From the NCBI GenBank assembly GCA_950295325.1, contig OX485807.1, forward strand, positions 8,957,001 through 9,017,000: a stretch of 60,000 nt of DNA. Direction: 5' to 3'. Shown piece after piece: positions 1-12,082 of the stretch (positions within the stretch are counted from its first letter, which is position 1; each line of letters opens with the position of its first letter). Source of the DNA: Polytrichum commune. Lineage: Eukaryota > Streptophyta > Polytrichopsida > Polytrichales > Polytrichaceae. The position numbers and the translations under genes are program-made. Under the pieces are notes generated by a model, which was given only the letters and a program-made list of their open reading frames with translations, made no database searches and was not told the origin of the DNA.

Positions 1-3000
1 TCATTGACCTCAACAACACAGCACAGTGCGACAGGCATTATAAACACAACTGCTCAAACCCAGCTTTATATCCCTCGGATGGGCCTCTCGGATCTGCTGC
101 AAAAGGAAGTACCTCAGTCAACACAATCATCAACAAGCACTGATTCTGGCTATAACACTAGCTTCAACTTCAGAGAGAGTGGAGTGACTGAACCAAATTT
201 GCCAATCCTGAATGACAAGTATTCGTTCTTGAACAACACATCATGGCTGGATGACTTTACAACAGATCTCAGTGACCCTAAACCAATAAGGGGTTCTCAA
301 TCGCAAATAACCCTGAAGACAGGGGGTATGGAACCTTTAACAAAACCTGAGGTGGAGGCTATTGTAGAGTTCATAGAAGATTGTTCCAGTGTTCCATGGC
401 TTACAAAGGATGAAGAGAAGCAGCTGCTTGCAGTAGTGGAACTTGTTGGAGAGATGGATGGTGTTGGGCAGGTTGCGCCGTGTACAGGCCTTGATCAATC
501 TGGATTGAGGTGAGATTTGGCTCAAAATTTATGGATCTTGTACACATCAAATATTGGGTGACATAAAACGGCTACAAGCCTTGAATGATTAATAGGTTCA
601 AGTGATTATCGGTTATGCTTTATTCTTTCATTTGCCTTGGAATGATGAATTTGATACTTATCTTGCTGATCTTATGTTCTTTTTGGATTTAGGTATTGGC
701 TAGCCTATCGAAATGCAAAATTGATTGCCTCCCGATCAGGGGGAAAGAATGCGGCTTCACCAAATATCAAAATGGAGTCAAAAGCAATGGCATGGGCTTT
801 GCAGTCAGATGCTAAAGAGACGCTGTTGGATGTATGTGCCTCTCAGCAATCCATGTGGCCAGAAATACGAGCTTTGGGTGTGGGTTTCTGGTTTACAGAT
901 GCTGTCCCCCTTAGGAAAAAGGTAAGAGTTTCTCCCATTCTCATTTTAAAACTCCTGATTGCCACCTTTCACCTTCCTTCTCCTGGTTCATTTGTGGATA
1001 TCTTTAAATGTAAGTCGTGTGGCTAGTTGGCATTACAAATGGGTCACAATGCCTTTGTTTTCCTGTTCATTTCAGTCTTAAGTTTTGAAGTTAATGCTGT
1101 GGCTTATATCTGGCTAATATAGTCACTTCTCTCAAGTTTGATCATTTCTGTTTGTTATTATGTACTTCTGTCAGAAAAATTGTCGTAAGGGCTGTTTGAG
1201 ATGCTGTGAAGTTTTAAGCACTTTCCCTCACAGTAGTTTTTGCTACATTCAAGGTTATTCTATAGTGACAAACCTGTGGATCTTCCTTGTCAATGGTCAC
1301 TTGAGGGTAGTTATCTATTCTGTGAACTTTCAGGCTGCAGTTAAGTGTCTCAATCGGAAGGGATTATGATGGGAGGAAGGCTAAAGCATTCTTCTTTGCA
1401 ATGGTCATTAATTTTAGGAGTAAATTCTGCATCAGAAACACCATGATATTTTATAGCTGGTTATGGAGCCCACTTGTCGTGCTCTCCGCAATCAGTACTT
1501 GAAGTCTCTTTGGTCGTTATCTGTCACAGCTTCATTCTTCTTCTACAAATTCGTCTGTACTGTATCTGAACAATCAAGTCCTGTTCCATAGAAAATTGCA
1601 AATATAATCAACAAGATTAGCAAATTCGTGGAATATGGCTTTATCTGAATTATAAAAATTTAGAAGATTTGATCTACTGTGTTGGACTCGCAAAGTGTTG
1701 ATTGATCTGGATTGTGTTTTCTTGGTTGTCTGTGCTGTGTCAGTTTTTAGAGTATCTCCATTGTCTGTCAAAATATATCACCTTGTTGAATAGATCTGTG
1801 CAATCACCTGGAATGTTGGATACTTAGTGTTGGAGGGGTGGACTATGTAGATGGAGAAAGTGGCACGCACACAATATATGGCAACCAAGGATGCAAAAGA
1901 AAGTGCATTATTGTACATAGCTCTGGAGCGGCGGACTGTATTGGCAGGTCTTCTAAAAATGAGCAAAGATGAACGTGATAGGCCCCTCGTTGACTTCCTG
2001 GCCCGAGATTTTCGGGTGAGGTAACCTGCTTGTTGGGTCTCTTCAAAATGGCATCCATGCGTATTTTTGTTTCATATGTGGAAGACTCGTGTTCTCTCTA
2101 TTTGCATTTTTAATCCTACCTCATTGAACACTATCAGCTTCTGGTCCAGATTGACACACTATCTGTTTAAATGTACATTGTCATCTTCTCAGCAGCTCTT
2201 TGGATTAAAGCAATAGAATAATTTGAGCTTCTTGAAATGATTCAATTTTGAGTTTTGGCTACTAAGTTGTAGCAAGGTTGGTTATGAATAACAGGAGGAC
2301 AAACACCAAGCAGCTGCTCTTAAGAATGCGTATGTATTAATGGGAAAGCACAGACATGAACTAGCAGCTGCCTTTTTTCTTCTAGGCGGAGACGTCAGCT
2401 CTGCAGCATCAGTTTGTGCAAAGAACTTGGGGGATCCACAGTTAGGGCTTGTAGTGTGTCGGCTTGTTGAAGGCTCTGATGGGCCTATTGGACGCAACCT
2501 TATCAGCAAACATGTTTACCCTGTGGCGGTGAAGGATGGAGATTACTGGCTTGCAAGTCTTTGCCAGGTATTTTCCTTGTTCTTGAAGTTTGCTGCTGTT
2601 GTCATGTTATGGTAAATGAAGGAAAATTCTATGTTGTTCTTCCAACTGCGCATGTATGAGGTTGTAAACTTCTAATTTGTTCCAAATCAATTTCCACTAT
2701 CTCTCGACTGTTGTCCTATTCGTGTGGTTCAATGTTGACAACTAGGAATATCTCTTCACAAGAAGTTGTCATCTGCATGGGCTTTCACATCATACTCAAT
2801 ATGTAGACTTCTGATGTAAAGTCTTGGTCTACATAGGTTGTTTGCATAGGCATGTCTGGTGTTACACATTATTTGTGCTGAAAGGTAGTCGTGATGTGCT
2901 GTTGGTTTTCTGGCAGTGGCTATTGGGCCATGGAGTGGAGGCTATGCATGAAGTTATCTCTGGTGGCCAGCCTGCTGCAATGACCCAAGATGGTGAAGCA

Positions 3001-6000
3001 AAAGCATCAAGAAAAACTGGTGGGGATGGTTCTATCCCTTTGGATCCTGATGTAGGAGACTACTGTGGAATGCTGGCTCTGAAGCCTCGTCTGCGGGGTG
3101 ACTTTCAAAGGGCAGAGGTTACGGGCATTCTAAGGCAGACTGCCATGCGAGCTTACCTAGCCCTAAAAGGAGTTGGTCTTCCTGTGAGTTTGTCTCACTT
3201 GTTTGCAGTATTCATACCCTATCTAAGCTAGACCATTTGGATATTTGCAAAATGAACCAGTTTTCTGTTGTCAAGTAGTATTGTAAGCAGTTTCTCTCGA
3301 GGGGAGGTCATTGTTGTTTGCCAGTATTCACTTAACACAAACTTCATGAAATAATTTGTCTCTTTAGGAGCTGTAGTTCAGATTAAGCTCTTTATACTTG
3401 CATGCTGAATATTTGGAATGCCAATCTGCCTGCATCTGCTTAAGTTTTCGCCATTGAAGTTCACGATTACAATAGTCATTCCCCATTTTTAACTGATGTT
3501 CATTGCAGAGTCTGTGCTCTATACTGATGCATCTACATGTTTTTATTGTTGGGCCTAGCTGCAAGCATTGGAGCATATGGCAGCCAGTTCTGGGGTACTT
3601 CCTTCATTGCTTAGAAATAAAATTAACAATGCAGCAGAGGAAACCACCACCTTTGTCTCAAGTTTCCAGCTTGGTGCATTCAATATTTCTCAAGATGAAC
3701 ACTCACCAGCTGGTTGGATTGCTCCCGAAGTTATAACAGAGGTTGGAGAGATCGCAAAATGTAATGTTGCTCTTCAGTGGATGTCACAAATCCTGCAGGA
3801 ACATCCAGAATGGACCAGTGGAAAAAGCTGGTCTTTCCACAAACTGCCGGATGTGCCTGGAAAGTTTCATAATTTTGAAGGACAGGACAACGATCACACT
3901 ATCGCTTGTGAACAAGCAGATGGATTGGATGTTGGCTCCACCAATATAGAAGAAGCTGAGAAAAAGATTGAGGAAGGGTTGGAGGTGCTGAGAAATGTGT
4001 ATTCTCTGGATATTAGTGCCATTGTAGCTGGGGTAGGCTTTTGAACCTTCTAAAACCCAGTTTCTCAGTATATATGTGTATACTCTAGGGAGTTCAGTAA
4101 TGTTCTGTAGGAGCAAGTCCTACTGAGGTAAATTCTTTAGCATTATGGAACTTCCTGATAATTGTTCTACTGATTGAAGGGGTGTTTTGCTGATGTTTGT
4201 GAACAGCTTGTGAATTGGGCCCAGAATCGTCATCGCTTGTACATATATACACGTCTGCTTTATGCACAACATGCATATCTGCAGTCACCAGAAGAGGCCT
4301 TCAGTCTAAGCTCTATGACAGGTGCATCCTTCAAAGCAGATGTAATGGGTGCAGTGTGGAGAGAGGCCCCCTGGGTTCTTGCACGCATCATTCTAGCAAC
4401 TGGCAGCTCGTTTAAATCAGGGACAAATACCACTCAACCATACATCGCAAACCCTGTCATTCCATGGGAACAAATTCAGGAACTTGTGCGCTACGGAGGA
4501 GACCTGCAAAAACTTGCAAGTTTATTGAATGAGAGGGGTGAACGTAGGTCAAGTGGAATCTCATCACATTCAGGACCTGAGGACCTGAAGGGCAAGAGTG
4601 AGAAGGCAATGATCCTGCTTGCATTTGTTTACTATGTGGGTGCTGCATGGCTAGCAAGGAATGGAAAAGCTCTTGTTGCTTTAGTTTGGCCAACAATCCG
4701 TGACTCTACAAAGGCCCCAGAGGTGCCCGCAACAAACACTAGCAGTGTGAAGTGGTTTCAAGCTCTCTGCAGTCAAAATGATGAAAGAAAGAGGATTTCA
4801 ACAACTCTATCAACTCCTGGGGATACAGATGTTGTAACTATACCTGAAGAGGAAAGTTGGCGTGTCATAGGCCTTGCTCTCTGGGCTCACATTGTGTCTT
4901 ACATCAAAAAGCAATTGGCAGGAACAGGGAAAGAAACTGGGTACAGTGGGTTTGGTCGTGTTTCAGTACCTCAGGCCACATCGAAAGCCACTACACATCC
5001 GTCAACAGGAGCTTCACAGGTTCTCCCTGCCTCGTCATCAAATCGCCTCATAGCTACATTCATGGGTCTTGGTATACAGTCCCTTTCTACTGTTTCATCT
5101 ACTGCATGGTCTGAAATCAAGAGCAAGATGAGGGATGACACACCACAAACATCCAAATCTATCTCTAGTAAACCCAGTGAACCTGGCCTTATCCCAGTAC
5201 CGGAAACCCCAAGGTCGAACCGTAACTATGAGGATCTCTATGTGTCTCTACTTAGCTCAATAGCCTGCATTTCTTCAGGTCTGCAACAACAAGTTGCTGC
5301 ACATGTGCAAGCAATATTTGAGTCTGAAGGAAATCAAAATCCCTTGATTCTATGGCTTTGGGGCACACCGCCAGAATCCACGACGAATGGATCTGGACCA
5401 AATATTCCAACAGGTGGCACACCTTTGGTCCACCTGACCAATACTGATGGTGGTAGACAGCACCACCCAGTGGTATACCCACATACAGTGTTGGGGGGAG
5501 AGGATGAAGCTTGCAAGGAGCTCTGGAGGGTTTTAGTCGTGAGAGATACTATCCGGTCTGCTCTGGCGATAGAAGGTGTGAACCGACCTTCTTCATGTAA
5601 AGTAGTGAAACAGAAAGAGGGTGGATGGAGCGGTGTGCAGAAGAGGTATAATTTGACTGTTGAAAAAGCTTCTTCTAGCAGGACTGCTAAACCTTTGGAT
5701 CAGTCTACTTCAAGTAGAGACACTTTGCGCACTGGCTTTGAAGGCTCTCAGGGAGCCCTTGTTGAGGAGCAGTACGCACCTGAGTTCCAGAAACCGGAAG
5801 CTGTTTTCTCTCTGAGCGGGGAGCTGATTGAGGTACTAAAAGTCCTCGTGATACTTGCAGTGGTAGAAACTGAATGTTACGGAGTTGGATGAATGTGAAA
5901 TAGGACAGACACAATATTAACGAGTTATCCTTTAATTCAGTGGGACATTTATTCGGGAATTGATCCCCTATGATTTTCCATTGGTTGGGTTGCATACAAA

Positions 6001-9000
6001 ATCAACAATTTCTGTCCACTTGTGGTGCATGCTCGGAAGTAGTGTTTGAATTTGAATGAAGAGCAACCTATTTCAGTTCATTGAGCGGCAAAATTGTTTT
6101 AGCGCCTCTTGGCATGCCAAGATGAGTTTGACCTTCAATGAATTGATATAGAGTAGACATGTTCAAACCTCACATTACCTCCAAGCATGCACGAAAAACA
6201 ACTTGCTGAACATGGAAGGTGTTCTATGCAAAACAACCAACTCCCAATCAAATCTCATGTTGAGTTAGAGGATAACTCTGATGGGGTGCAAGCACAGTAA
6301 AGGGCAAAGGTTTAAGCGAAAGTCATTCAAAACTATATACTAACTTTTAACTTTGAATTTTGTGTGAAAAATAGAATTAGTAACATTTAAAAAATATTGA
6401 TTTACTAAGGGAATGAATTAATATTCACAAATTTAAAAAAGAAAAGTATACACATTATAGAAGACGGTGCAAGTGGTGTGCAAGTAGGTGATATTTACCA
6501 AGTGATTGTCTAAACTTTGTTTAGGATATGAAAAAATTGCATAAACGTGATGATTTTCTATCATTTTTTTTAAGATGCTCTCAAGTTAATATTGAATTAA
6601 AGGAACCTGCGAAAAATTCCAAGTTCAAATATTTAAGGTCATGTTATTTATGTTTAAAACTAGAACCAACCATTTGCTTTTGAGCATTATTTTCAATGAT
6701 AAGTTTTGATAATTTCATCTTGATATTTGAGTGCTTAACACAACACTAGAGGTCACCATGAAATAAATTCCAATTTAAACAACATTTTGCTACTACTTTT
6801 AGGTGTTTGACCAAAAACAATTTAGTATATCGGAGCACTTTTTTGGTCCACTTTATCATGCATGCACCTGATGAAACCATTAAATATTGGTGTTATAAGC
6901 CAATTAATATATAAGCATAGATTCATATATACTTTTGTTTGGTGTAACAGTCTGTAAAGGCTTGGCACTTCAAAGTTGCTGTGCCAAAACAGGTGGTAGT
7001 GATCTGGCTTGTAAAAAATGAAGGTTATTGTGGTGGTCTTTTATGACATTCTTGTGGGTTGTGCCAGACATTTTGTATCAATTCTTGTGATCCTGATCAG
7101 GTTGTGCTTGCCAGCAACCGCAAGGTATTTTCTCTCTATGTACATTTAAAAAATTATTTTTGGGCAGTTACATGCCAACTAGACCAATTTTTTTTAATTG
7201 TTTGAATTCAACCAACATCAAGAATGTGGTTGTATTTACTTGTTGCGAGGGTCCTAATTTAATCATCATGTGCTGGTTTCGCTTGTCACATACAATCTGT
7301 CTTCAAAAGGTTATGCTGTTTATTTTGAGAAAGGAAGAACCAGAGGACTGAGAATCATAACAGGAAAATCTAAACCATCACAATGATTGTTACCATCATT
7401 AGCTTAGGGTTAGCGTTATTGGTGTTAAGGTTTTGAGGGCATGCTAGTTACAGGTTACCTGTACCAAGGAAGTTTTCTCAACTCTTGAAAGACGAGATCC
7501 AGATGAATATTCTCCATTCAGATCCATGGGATCCACAAATGGCTGATGGACACAATAAGGGCTTATTGAAGGAAAATGAACTTTGTACATGCAACAAAAG
7601 CTCAGGAACAACATTACTAATGTTTGTTGAAGCAGCAGGCAAATTGCCTTGTCAAGGTTAGTTGTCAGAGCCTTGTCAAGTCATTATAAGCAGTCACACA
7701 GAAGATGTCAATTGAATATTGGTTGCTTCTGTGACTGTAACAAGAATCTAACATTGTAAATCTTGAGATTGTGGCACATCTACGTGGAACATTTAACAAA
7801 GTTGTTTCTTCACCAAGACGAATTATCACTTATTTCAAATGTTGACACCTTGATGCTACTTTAATCCTCAAATTTCAGGGTTTGCTGTATCTGGATTTGT
7901 TCACACATGGAACATTCACAGAAACCTCTGAAAACATGTTAGAACAAGCTGAATGGCCCAGGAATAGTTGGGCAGGACCTGTAGCAACCCCTGGCTCTGG
8001 TTTAAGAAGCTTTGGACCATCAGCTGTTGCACCTCCAAAAGCAGGAAAGGAAGCCTCAAAAAGTGGAGGAGTGCCCTTTGGGATGCCTGGTTATGGAGGA
8101 ATGGGTGCGTGGGGGGGTTGGGAAGATTGGGAAGATGTTGATAGTTTTGTGGACCCAATTGCAACTGTTGACAATGTGAGCACCAAGGCACTGGCAGCTC
8201 ACCCGTCTCAGCCTCTCTTCTTGGTCGGTTCAAATAACACTCATGTGTACTTGTGGGAGGTAAGATCACTTCCCTCCAGTCATAGTTGCTAGATGTTTGT
8301 GCTACTTGGGTCAAATGCCTACCTGCTTTGTTTTTTATTTGGTCCGTCAGTCCATCAAGTCTGAACTCTAGCATTATGTGCATTTCATTTCACCAATTAA
8401 GCAATGAGCTGCATCTGAAACTACTATTATGTAACAAGCTACTAGACTGGTGTATCTTTTATCAGTAACCTGGTTCTTTTATTATGCTTTTGAGACTGGA
8501 ACTTATTTCTTACTTGTGGTTGGCAATTCAATGATACTATGTTAACAGTACGGGAAGCCAAGTGCAACAGCAACCTATGGAGTGTTGCCAGCAGCAAATA
8601 TGCCACCACCTTTTGTGATTGCCTCAGTTGCCTCAGTACGATTTGATGCGGGTGGGCATCGCTTTGTAACGGCAGCCATGGACGGGACTGTCTCTACATG
8701 GCAGCTTGAAGTTGGAGGGCGCAGCAATGTGCGTCCGACAGAGTCTTGTCTCTTTTTTGGCACTCATGCCTCGTAAGTGACTCCCCGTGACTGTCCAATG
8801 CCTACTTGATTCGTTCACTGTTATAAATTCTAGCAGCTAGTTTCTAATGTGATTTGGGGTCAAGTATTATTTCTTTGACATTTAAGTTATCCTCTAACTC
8901 AAGGGGACTTTCTGTTGTGAGTTGGTCCTCTGTGATTTCCCATTGGGTTTTTTTACATACAATATCAATAATTTCTTTTCACTTGGGGTGCATCCTCGGA

Positions 9001-12000
9001 TCTAGTGATTGAATTTGAATGAAATGCGGCCTATTTCGGTTCACTAAGGGTTAAACTCTCGGCCTCTTGGCATGCCAAAATGAGTTTGAGCCTCACTGAA
9101 CTGAAATAGAACGTTCTTTGTTCAAACCTCCACACTAAGCTCTGAGCACACACTGAAAACTCACCGAACATGGAAGGTGTTGTATGCACAAAAACTATTG
9201 CCTGACATTAAGTACCATTGAGTTAAAGACAACTCTAATATGAGGAGCACTTGGGATAAGCTTGGGTATTGAACGTAGACTGCATTGTTTGATGGTAGTA
9301 TTGTCTATTTATGTCCACTTCAGTTCACAGTATTTTGTGGACCTCCCCTTGCCTTGTGGTAGGGATGCAACATTTGTTGCAGGCAGCAGTTCTCTTGTGG
9401 CAGCCACAGGGATGACTAGCACTGGGAACAACTTAATCGTATGGGACACTTCAGCACCTCCAAGCTCATCACGGCAAAGTGTTCCCTGTCATGAAGGTAA
9501 AACCAGCAGACACATATTCTGCACTTCGCGAAAACTCCCTTGAAGTTGTTTTGAAGCAATGGTGGCTTTCCAACTTTCTTAGTATTCTAATGAACTAACA
9601 CAATAGGAGCGTGTGCGTTTTTATTTTATTTTTACTTTTATTTTTAATCAAATCAGTGTGGTGTTCACCGTTATTGACATTATTGTCCCCTTCCATGTTT
9701 CAGTTCTTGTCTTACTAGTGCCAGTTTCTTAGTCAGATTTGCCTTTCTTGTCCTCTCATTGCCTGACTTGGAGGTCACCTTGCAAACACCAAAGTTCTGT
9801 CGGGTCAAAGTGTTGTGTGCTGATTTTTAGTTTTTTCTCTTTATAATTCCCTTCTTTTACCTCAACGGTATCAAATCTTCACTCCATATTTGTCATTTAG
9901 TGTGGTAAGTATCCACTTGGACGTATATTTTTCTAGTTGTTATACTCATTTGAGTTTTATGATAAACCTGTAACTTTTGCACTCGATTCCAATTATAACA
10001 GTTTCAAAAAGTCTGAAATGTTGTGGCACAAATAGTAGTTGGTGTTCAACATCTGGTACATTTTTTTGGTATATTGGCTATTGGGTATGTTGTGTCGTTT
10101 CAAATCATAGTGACCTTCACAGTAGATATTCACCTCATTGGACATTGCCTTGATTGCAGGGGGTGGCCGATGTATTACATCCTTAGATGTTGCAGTTGGA
10201 GGGGGCTCCACTTCACCTTTTATAATAAGTGGCGGGAAGGGAGGAGAGCTGGCTGTGCATGACTTTCGCTTTATCTTGTCAAAGAGAGGAAAACGTTTGC
10301 AGAGTCCAGAATCCAGGCAGCGCAGTCCACTTTCTAGCCCCCTTAGTGGAATAGGGGATGTGGGAAAGAATGGAATGCTTTGGTCTCTTCCCAAAGCTCA
10401 CTCAGGTGAGTTTTTTACAGTGTTACATCACTATTGGGATTTAGTCCGAAAGTGTCCTCAATATCATTTTTGGAAAGAGGGCCTAATATGGTACTCATCT
10501 TAATTGGAAACTATATTTGAGTGGTGTGTGTTTAGGGGTGGATCTAAAAACAGATACCAAAACGACATGTGTTTCAAAGACATTGGACTACGGGCTCAAA
10601 TCTGTGAATTATCCTAGGTTTAGTATTTAACATGAAGGGGGGGGGGGGTAATGTGATCATTTAAGAAGAAAGAGAATCTTCACTTTGATAATCAATTTAG
10701 TTATTCATATGATCTCCATAAATTATGAGGAAACTAGCTATGGCCTTGATTTGGATTTGCTAGTCATCTTCTACTAGTTAGATATTTAGTATGGTAGGGG
10801 AATTGGGTGCAGAGCTAATAGTGTCCATTTTGGCCCATTTACAAGTAGGTCCAACTCAATTACAAGTTTGCATGATACAGGGAGCATTACAAAAGCAACG
10901 GCAGTACCAGGGACGTCACTGTTTTTCACAGGAAGTAAAGATGGGGATGTTAAGCTCTGGGATGTTACTACAAGGTCAATGGTGGGTCATTGGCCTAAGG
11001 TCCATGAGCGGCACACTTTTCTCCAAGTGAATTCTCGAAGCTTGGGCTCCATCATTCAGGCACACTTACTACACTTCCCTTCTGACCTTCTGGAATTCCT
11101 TTCTGCATGCACCTTTCAATCCCTTTATACTTGTAGATGTGCTGGGAGGATCTATATATGTGCTCTGCATGCATTGTTCATTTACTCTTAAGGTGAAGTC
11201 ACATGGACCCTTCAAACCCATCCACCCATGAAGTGATGTTACCAAAAAGAATGGGTGACATTACCCATTTCTACACAATGCGCCTCCATGTAGAGCAACC
11301 CATTTTACCCATTCTTCATGCCTTTATGTCTCCCATGTAGTCGAGGCAAGTCCATAGGCTAGGGAAGTATTTATAAGTGCCATGTGAAAGGAGGCTATTC
11401 TTCCCAAGGGACCATAAGGTAGATATTTACCATTGGGGGCACCCATCCAAGCTCACCCATTCTTAAGTCCCTACAACCGTGGGATGAGTACCAAGGGGGT
11501 CAACCCATCCATGTTTTGGATGGGTTCATGCGATTGTCCCATCCATAGACGGGTACCCTTCTTTTTTTGAAAAAGAATGTTTGGAAAGGTCCATGCGACT
11601 TGACCTGAAGTGTATGTACGGTAAGAGGGCCTACTTCATTTACTTATATTAATGAAACATCTATATTTGAGTGCTGGTGTGGTGAGGGGTGCATCTACGA
11701 TCAGACACCATAAAGACATGTGCTCAAAAGAGACTGGACTACATGCTCAAAATTCTCTTTCAAAATTCTCAAAATGTTCAATTTGATAATGAATAAGATA
11801 ATCATATGAGCTCCAATTATCATGCGAAAAATGACCTCTTCCTCAGTTAAATTTCCAAATCATCTTGTATTTACTGTGTATTCAATATCATAGGAGAACT
11901 GGGTGCACAGCTAAGAGTGTTTCTTACAGGCGCACTTATCTTAGAAGTGGCTTGATCATTAACTGAATGGTTAACTCTGATGGTTGCAGCAAGTGGCAGT

Positions 12001-12082
12001 AACAGATGTTCAACCAACTGTAGATGGGTTTCTGACGTGTGGTGGAGACGGCACAGTCAAGCTGTTTAGACACCAATACTAG
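1..12082 (+). CDS. Rav1/DMXL-like (rabconnectin-3, RAVE complex) protein, C-terminal ~1631 codons, 14 exons; 5' part lies outside the window
   Basis: Exons read from splice signals and continuous frame: 1-509, 693-921, 1851-2015, 2295-2567, 2917-3183, 3559-4032, 4207-5832, 7068-7124, 7879-8259, 8549-8772, 9324-9496, 10160-10405, 10881-11059, 11990-12082 (TAG). The lengths sum to 4896 nt with matching phases at every junction. Exons 1-8 carry the conserved Rav1 C-terminal region (motifs MAWAL, ALGVGFWFTDA, LVNWAQNRHRL, CINSCDPDQVVLASNRK); exons 9-14 carry WD40 blades (VYLWE, LIVWDT, GSKDGDVKLWD, TCGGDGTVKLF). In yeast, Rav1 with Skp1 and Rav2 reassembles the V-ATPase V1 and Vo sectors; animal DMXL1/2 do similar work, so a cytosolic role at vacuolar or endosomal membranes is inferred. 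The N-terminal WD40 propellers are missing only because the window starts mid-exon. The Rav1 name here is unrelated to the plant transcription factor RAV1. Family assignment is firm; individual splice sites are by eye. Confidence 0.93.
5922..6278 (+). mobile_element. Short TIR element (MITE), copy 1, in intron 7 of the Rav1-like gene
   Basis: About 357 bp bounded by inverted termini: GAGTTATCCTTTAATTCAG on the left, TTGAGTTAGAGGATAACTC on the right. Copy 2 lies in intron 10 (8885-9235) in the same orientation. Shared internal blocks include 'cctcttggcatgccaa' and 'gaacatggaaggtgtt'. No coding capacity; non-autonomous. Confidence 0.75.
6410..6870 (-). repeat. Dispersed ~470-bp repeat, copy 1 (inverted), in intron 7
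   Basis: Read on the - strand it aligns with 33590-34065 and 58120-58600, which are on the + strand. Shared landmarks in order are 'gctccgatatacta', 'ggtcaaacacctaaaa', 'tcatggtgacctcta', 'ctcaaaagcaaatgg', 'catgaccttaaatat' and 'acttgcacaccacttg'. No ORF and no clear termini; class unknown. Confidence 0.75.
7068..7124 (+). CDS. 57-nt exon 8 of the Rav1-like gene
   Basis: This exon is too short to stand out as an ORF. It reads TFCINSCDPDQVVLASNRK between an acceptor (gtgccag, ending 7067) and a donor (gtattt, from 7125), phase 0 on both sides. It supplies the conserved 'CIN(S)...LASNRKG' motif that links exon 7 (ending ...GELIE at 5832) to exon 9 (starting GLLYLD at 7879). Without it the open frame of exon 7 runs to a meaningless stop at 5892. 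Confidence 0.9.
7125..7878 (+). other. Intron 8 of the Rav1-like gene
   Basis: Starts gtattt and ends tttcag. T-rich, with no coding signal or inverted repeat that I could see. Confidence 0.7.
8885..9235 (+). mobile_element. Short TIR element (MITE), copy 2, in intron 10 of the Rav1-like gene
   Basis: About 351 bp with ends AGTTATCCTCTAACTCAA and TTGAGTTAAAGACAACTC. It is alignable over its whole length with 5922-6278. The two copies are clearly diverged, so they are not a recent local duplication. Confidence 0.75.
10505..10830 (+). repeat. Repeat shared by introns 12 and 13, copy 1
   Basis: Aligns in direct orientation with 11645-11930 in the next intron. Shared blocks include 'ctatatttgagtg', 'aggggtg.atcta', 'agacatgtg', 'attggactac.tgctcaaa', 'tttgataat' and 'gaattgggtgcagagcta'. 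It contains a G12 run near 10638. It ends about 50 nt before the exon 13 acceptor, as copy 2 does relative to exon 14. Confidence 0.65.
11191..11605 (+). mobile_element. 415-bp terminal-inverted-repeat element in the last intron of the Rav1-like gene
   Basis: Left end AGGTGAAGTCACATGGACC; right end, read inverted, AGGTCAAGTCGCATGGACC. These match at 17 of 19 positions. The interior repeats 'aatgggt/acccatt' motifs and has no ORF. A target duplication is not clear. Non-autonomous MITE-like element. Confidence 0.7.
11645..11930 (+). repeat. Repeat shared by introns 12 and 13, copy 2
   Basis: Direct-orientation partner of 10505-10830, lying just after the 415-bp element and ending about 60 nt before exon 14. 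Shared end motif 'aactgggtgcacagcta'. Confidence 0.65.

Larger units (their letters stand above)
11060..11989 (+). other. Last intron of the Rav1-like gene, apparently GC-AG type
   Basis: Exon 13 is open through ...FLQVNSRSLGSIIQ and is followed by GCACAC rather than a GT donor. Exon 14 begins after ttgcag at 11989 with QVAVTDVQ. Joining at CAG/GC keeps phase 0 and gives a segment of the length expected between the FLQ and VTD motifs of plant homologues. The alternative GT at 11027 would delete eleven residues that look homologous. The intron also holds a 415-bp inverted-repeat element and a second repeat. Confidence 0.6.

Noticed and set aside
4033-4206. Treating the open frame from 4174 as the start of a separate 572-aa gene
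   Set aside because: The segment 4174-4206 is intron; the homologous reading starts at LVNWAQ right after the acceptor ending at 4206 and is in phase with exon 6.
11027-11030. GT donor at 11027 for the last Rav1-like intron
   Set aside because: Using it would remove eleven residues that fit homologues in length and character; the GC site at 11060 keeps them.
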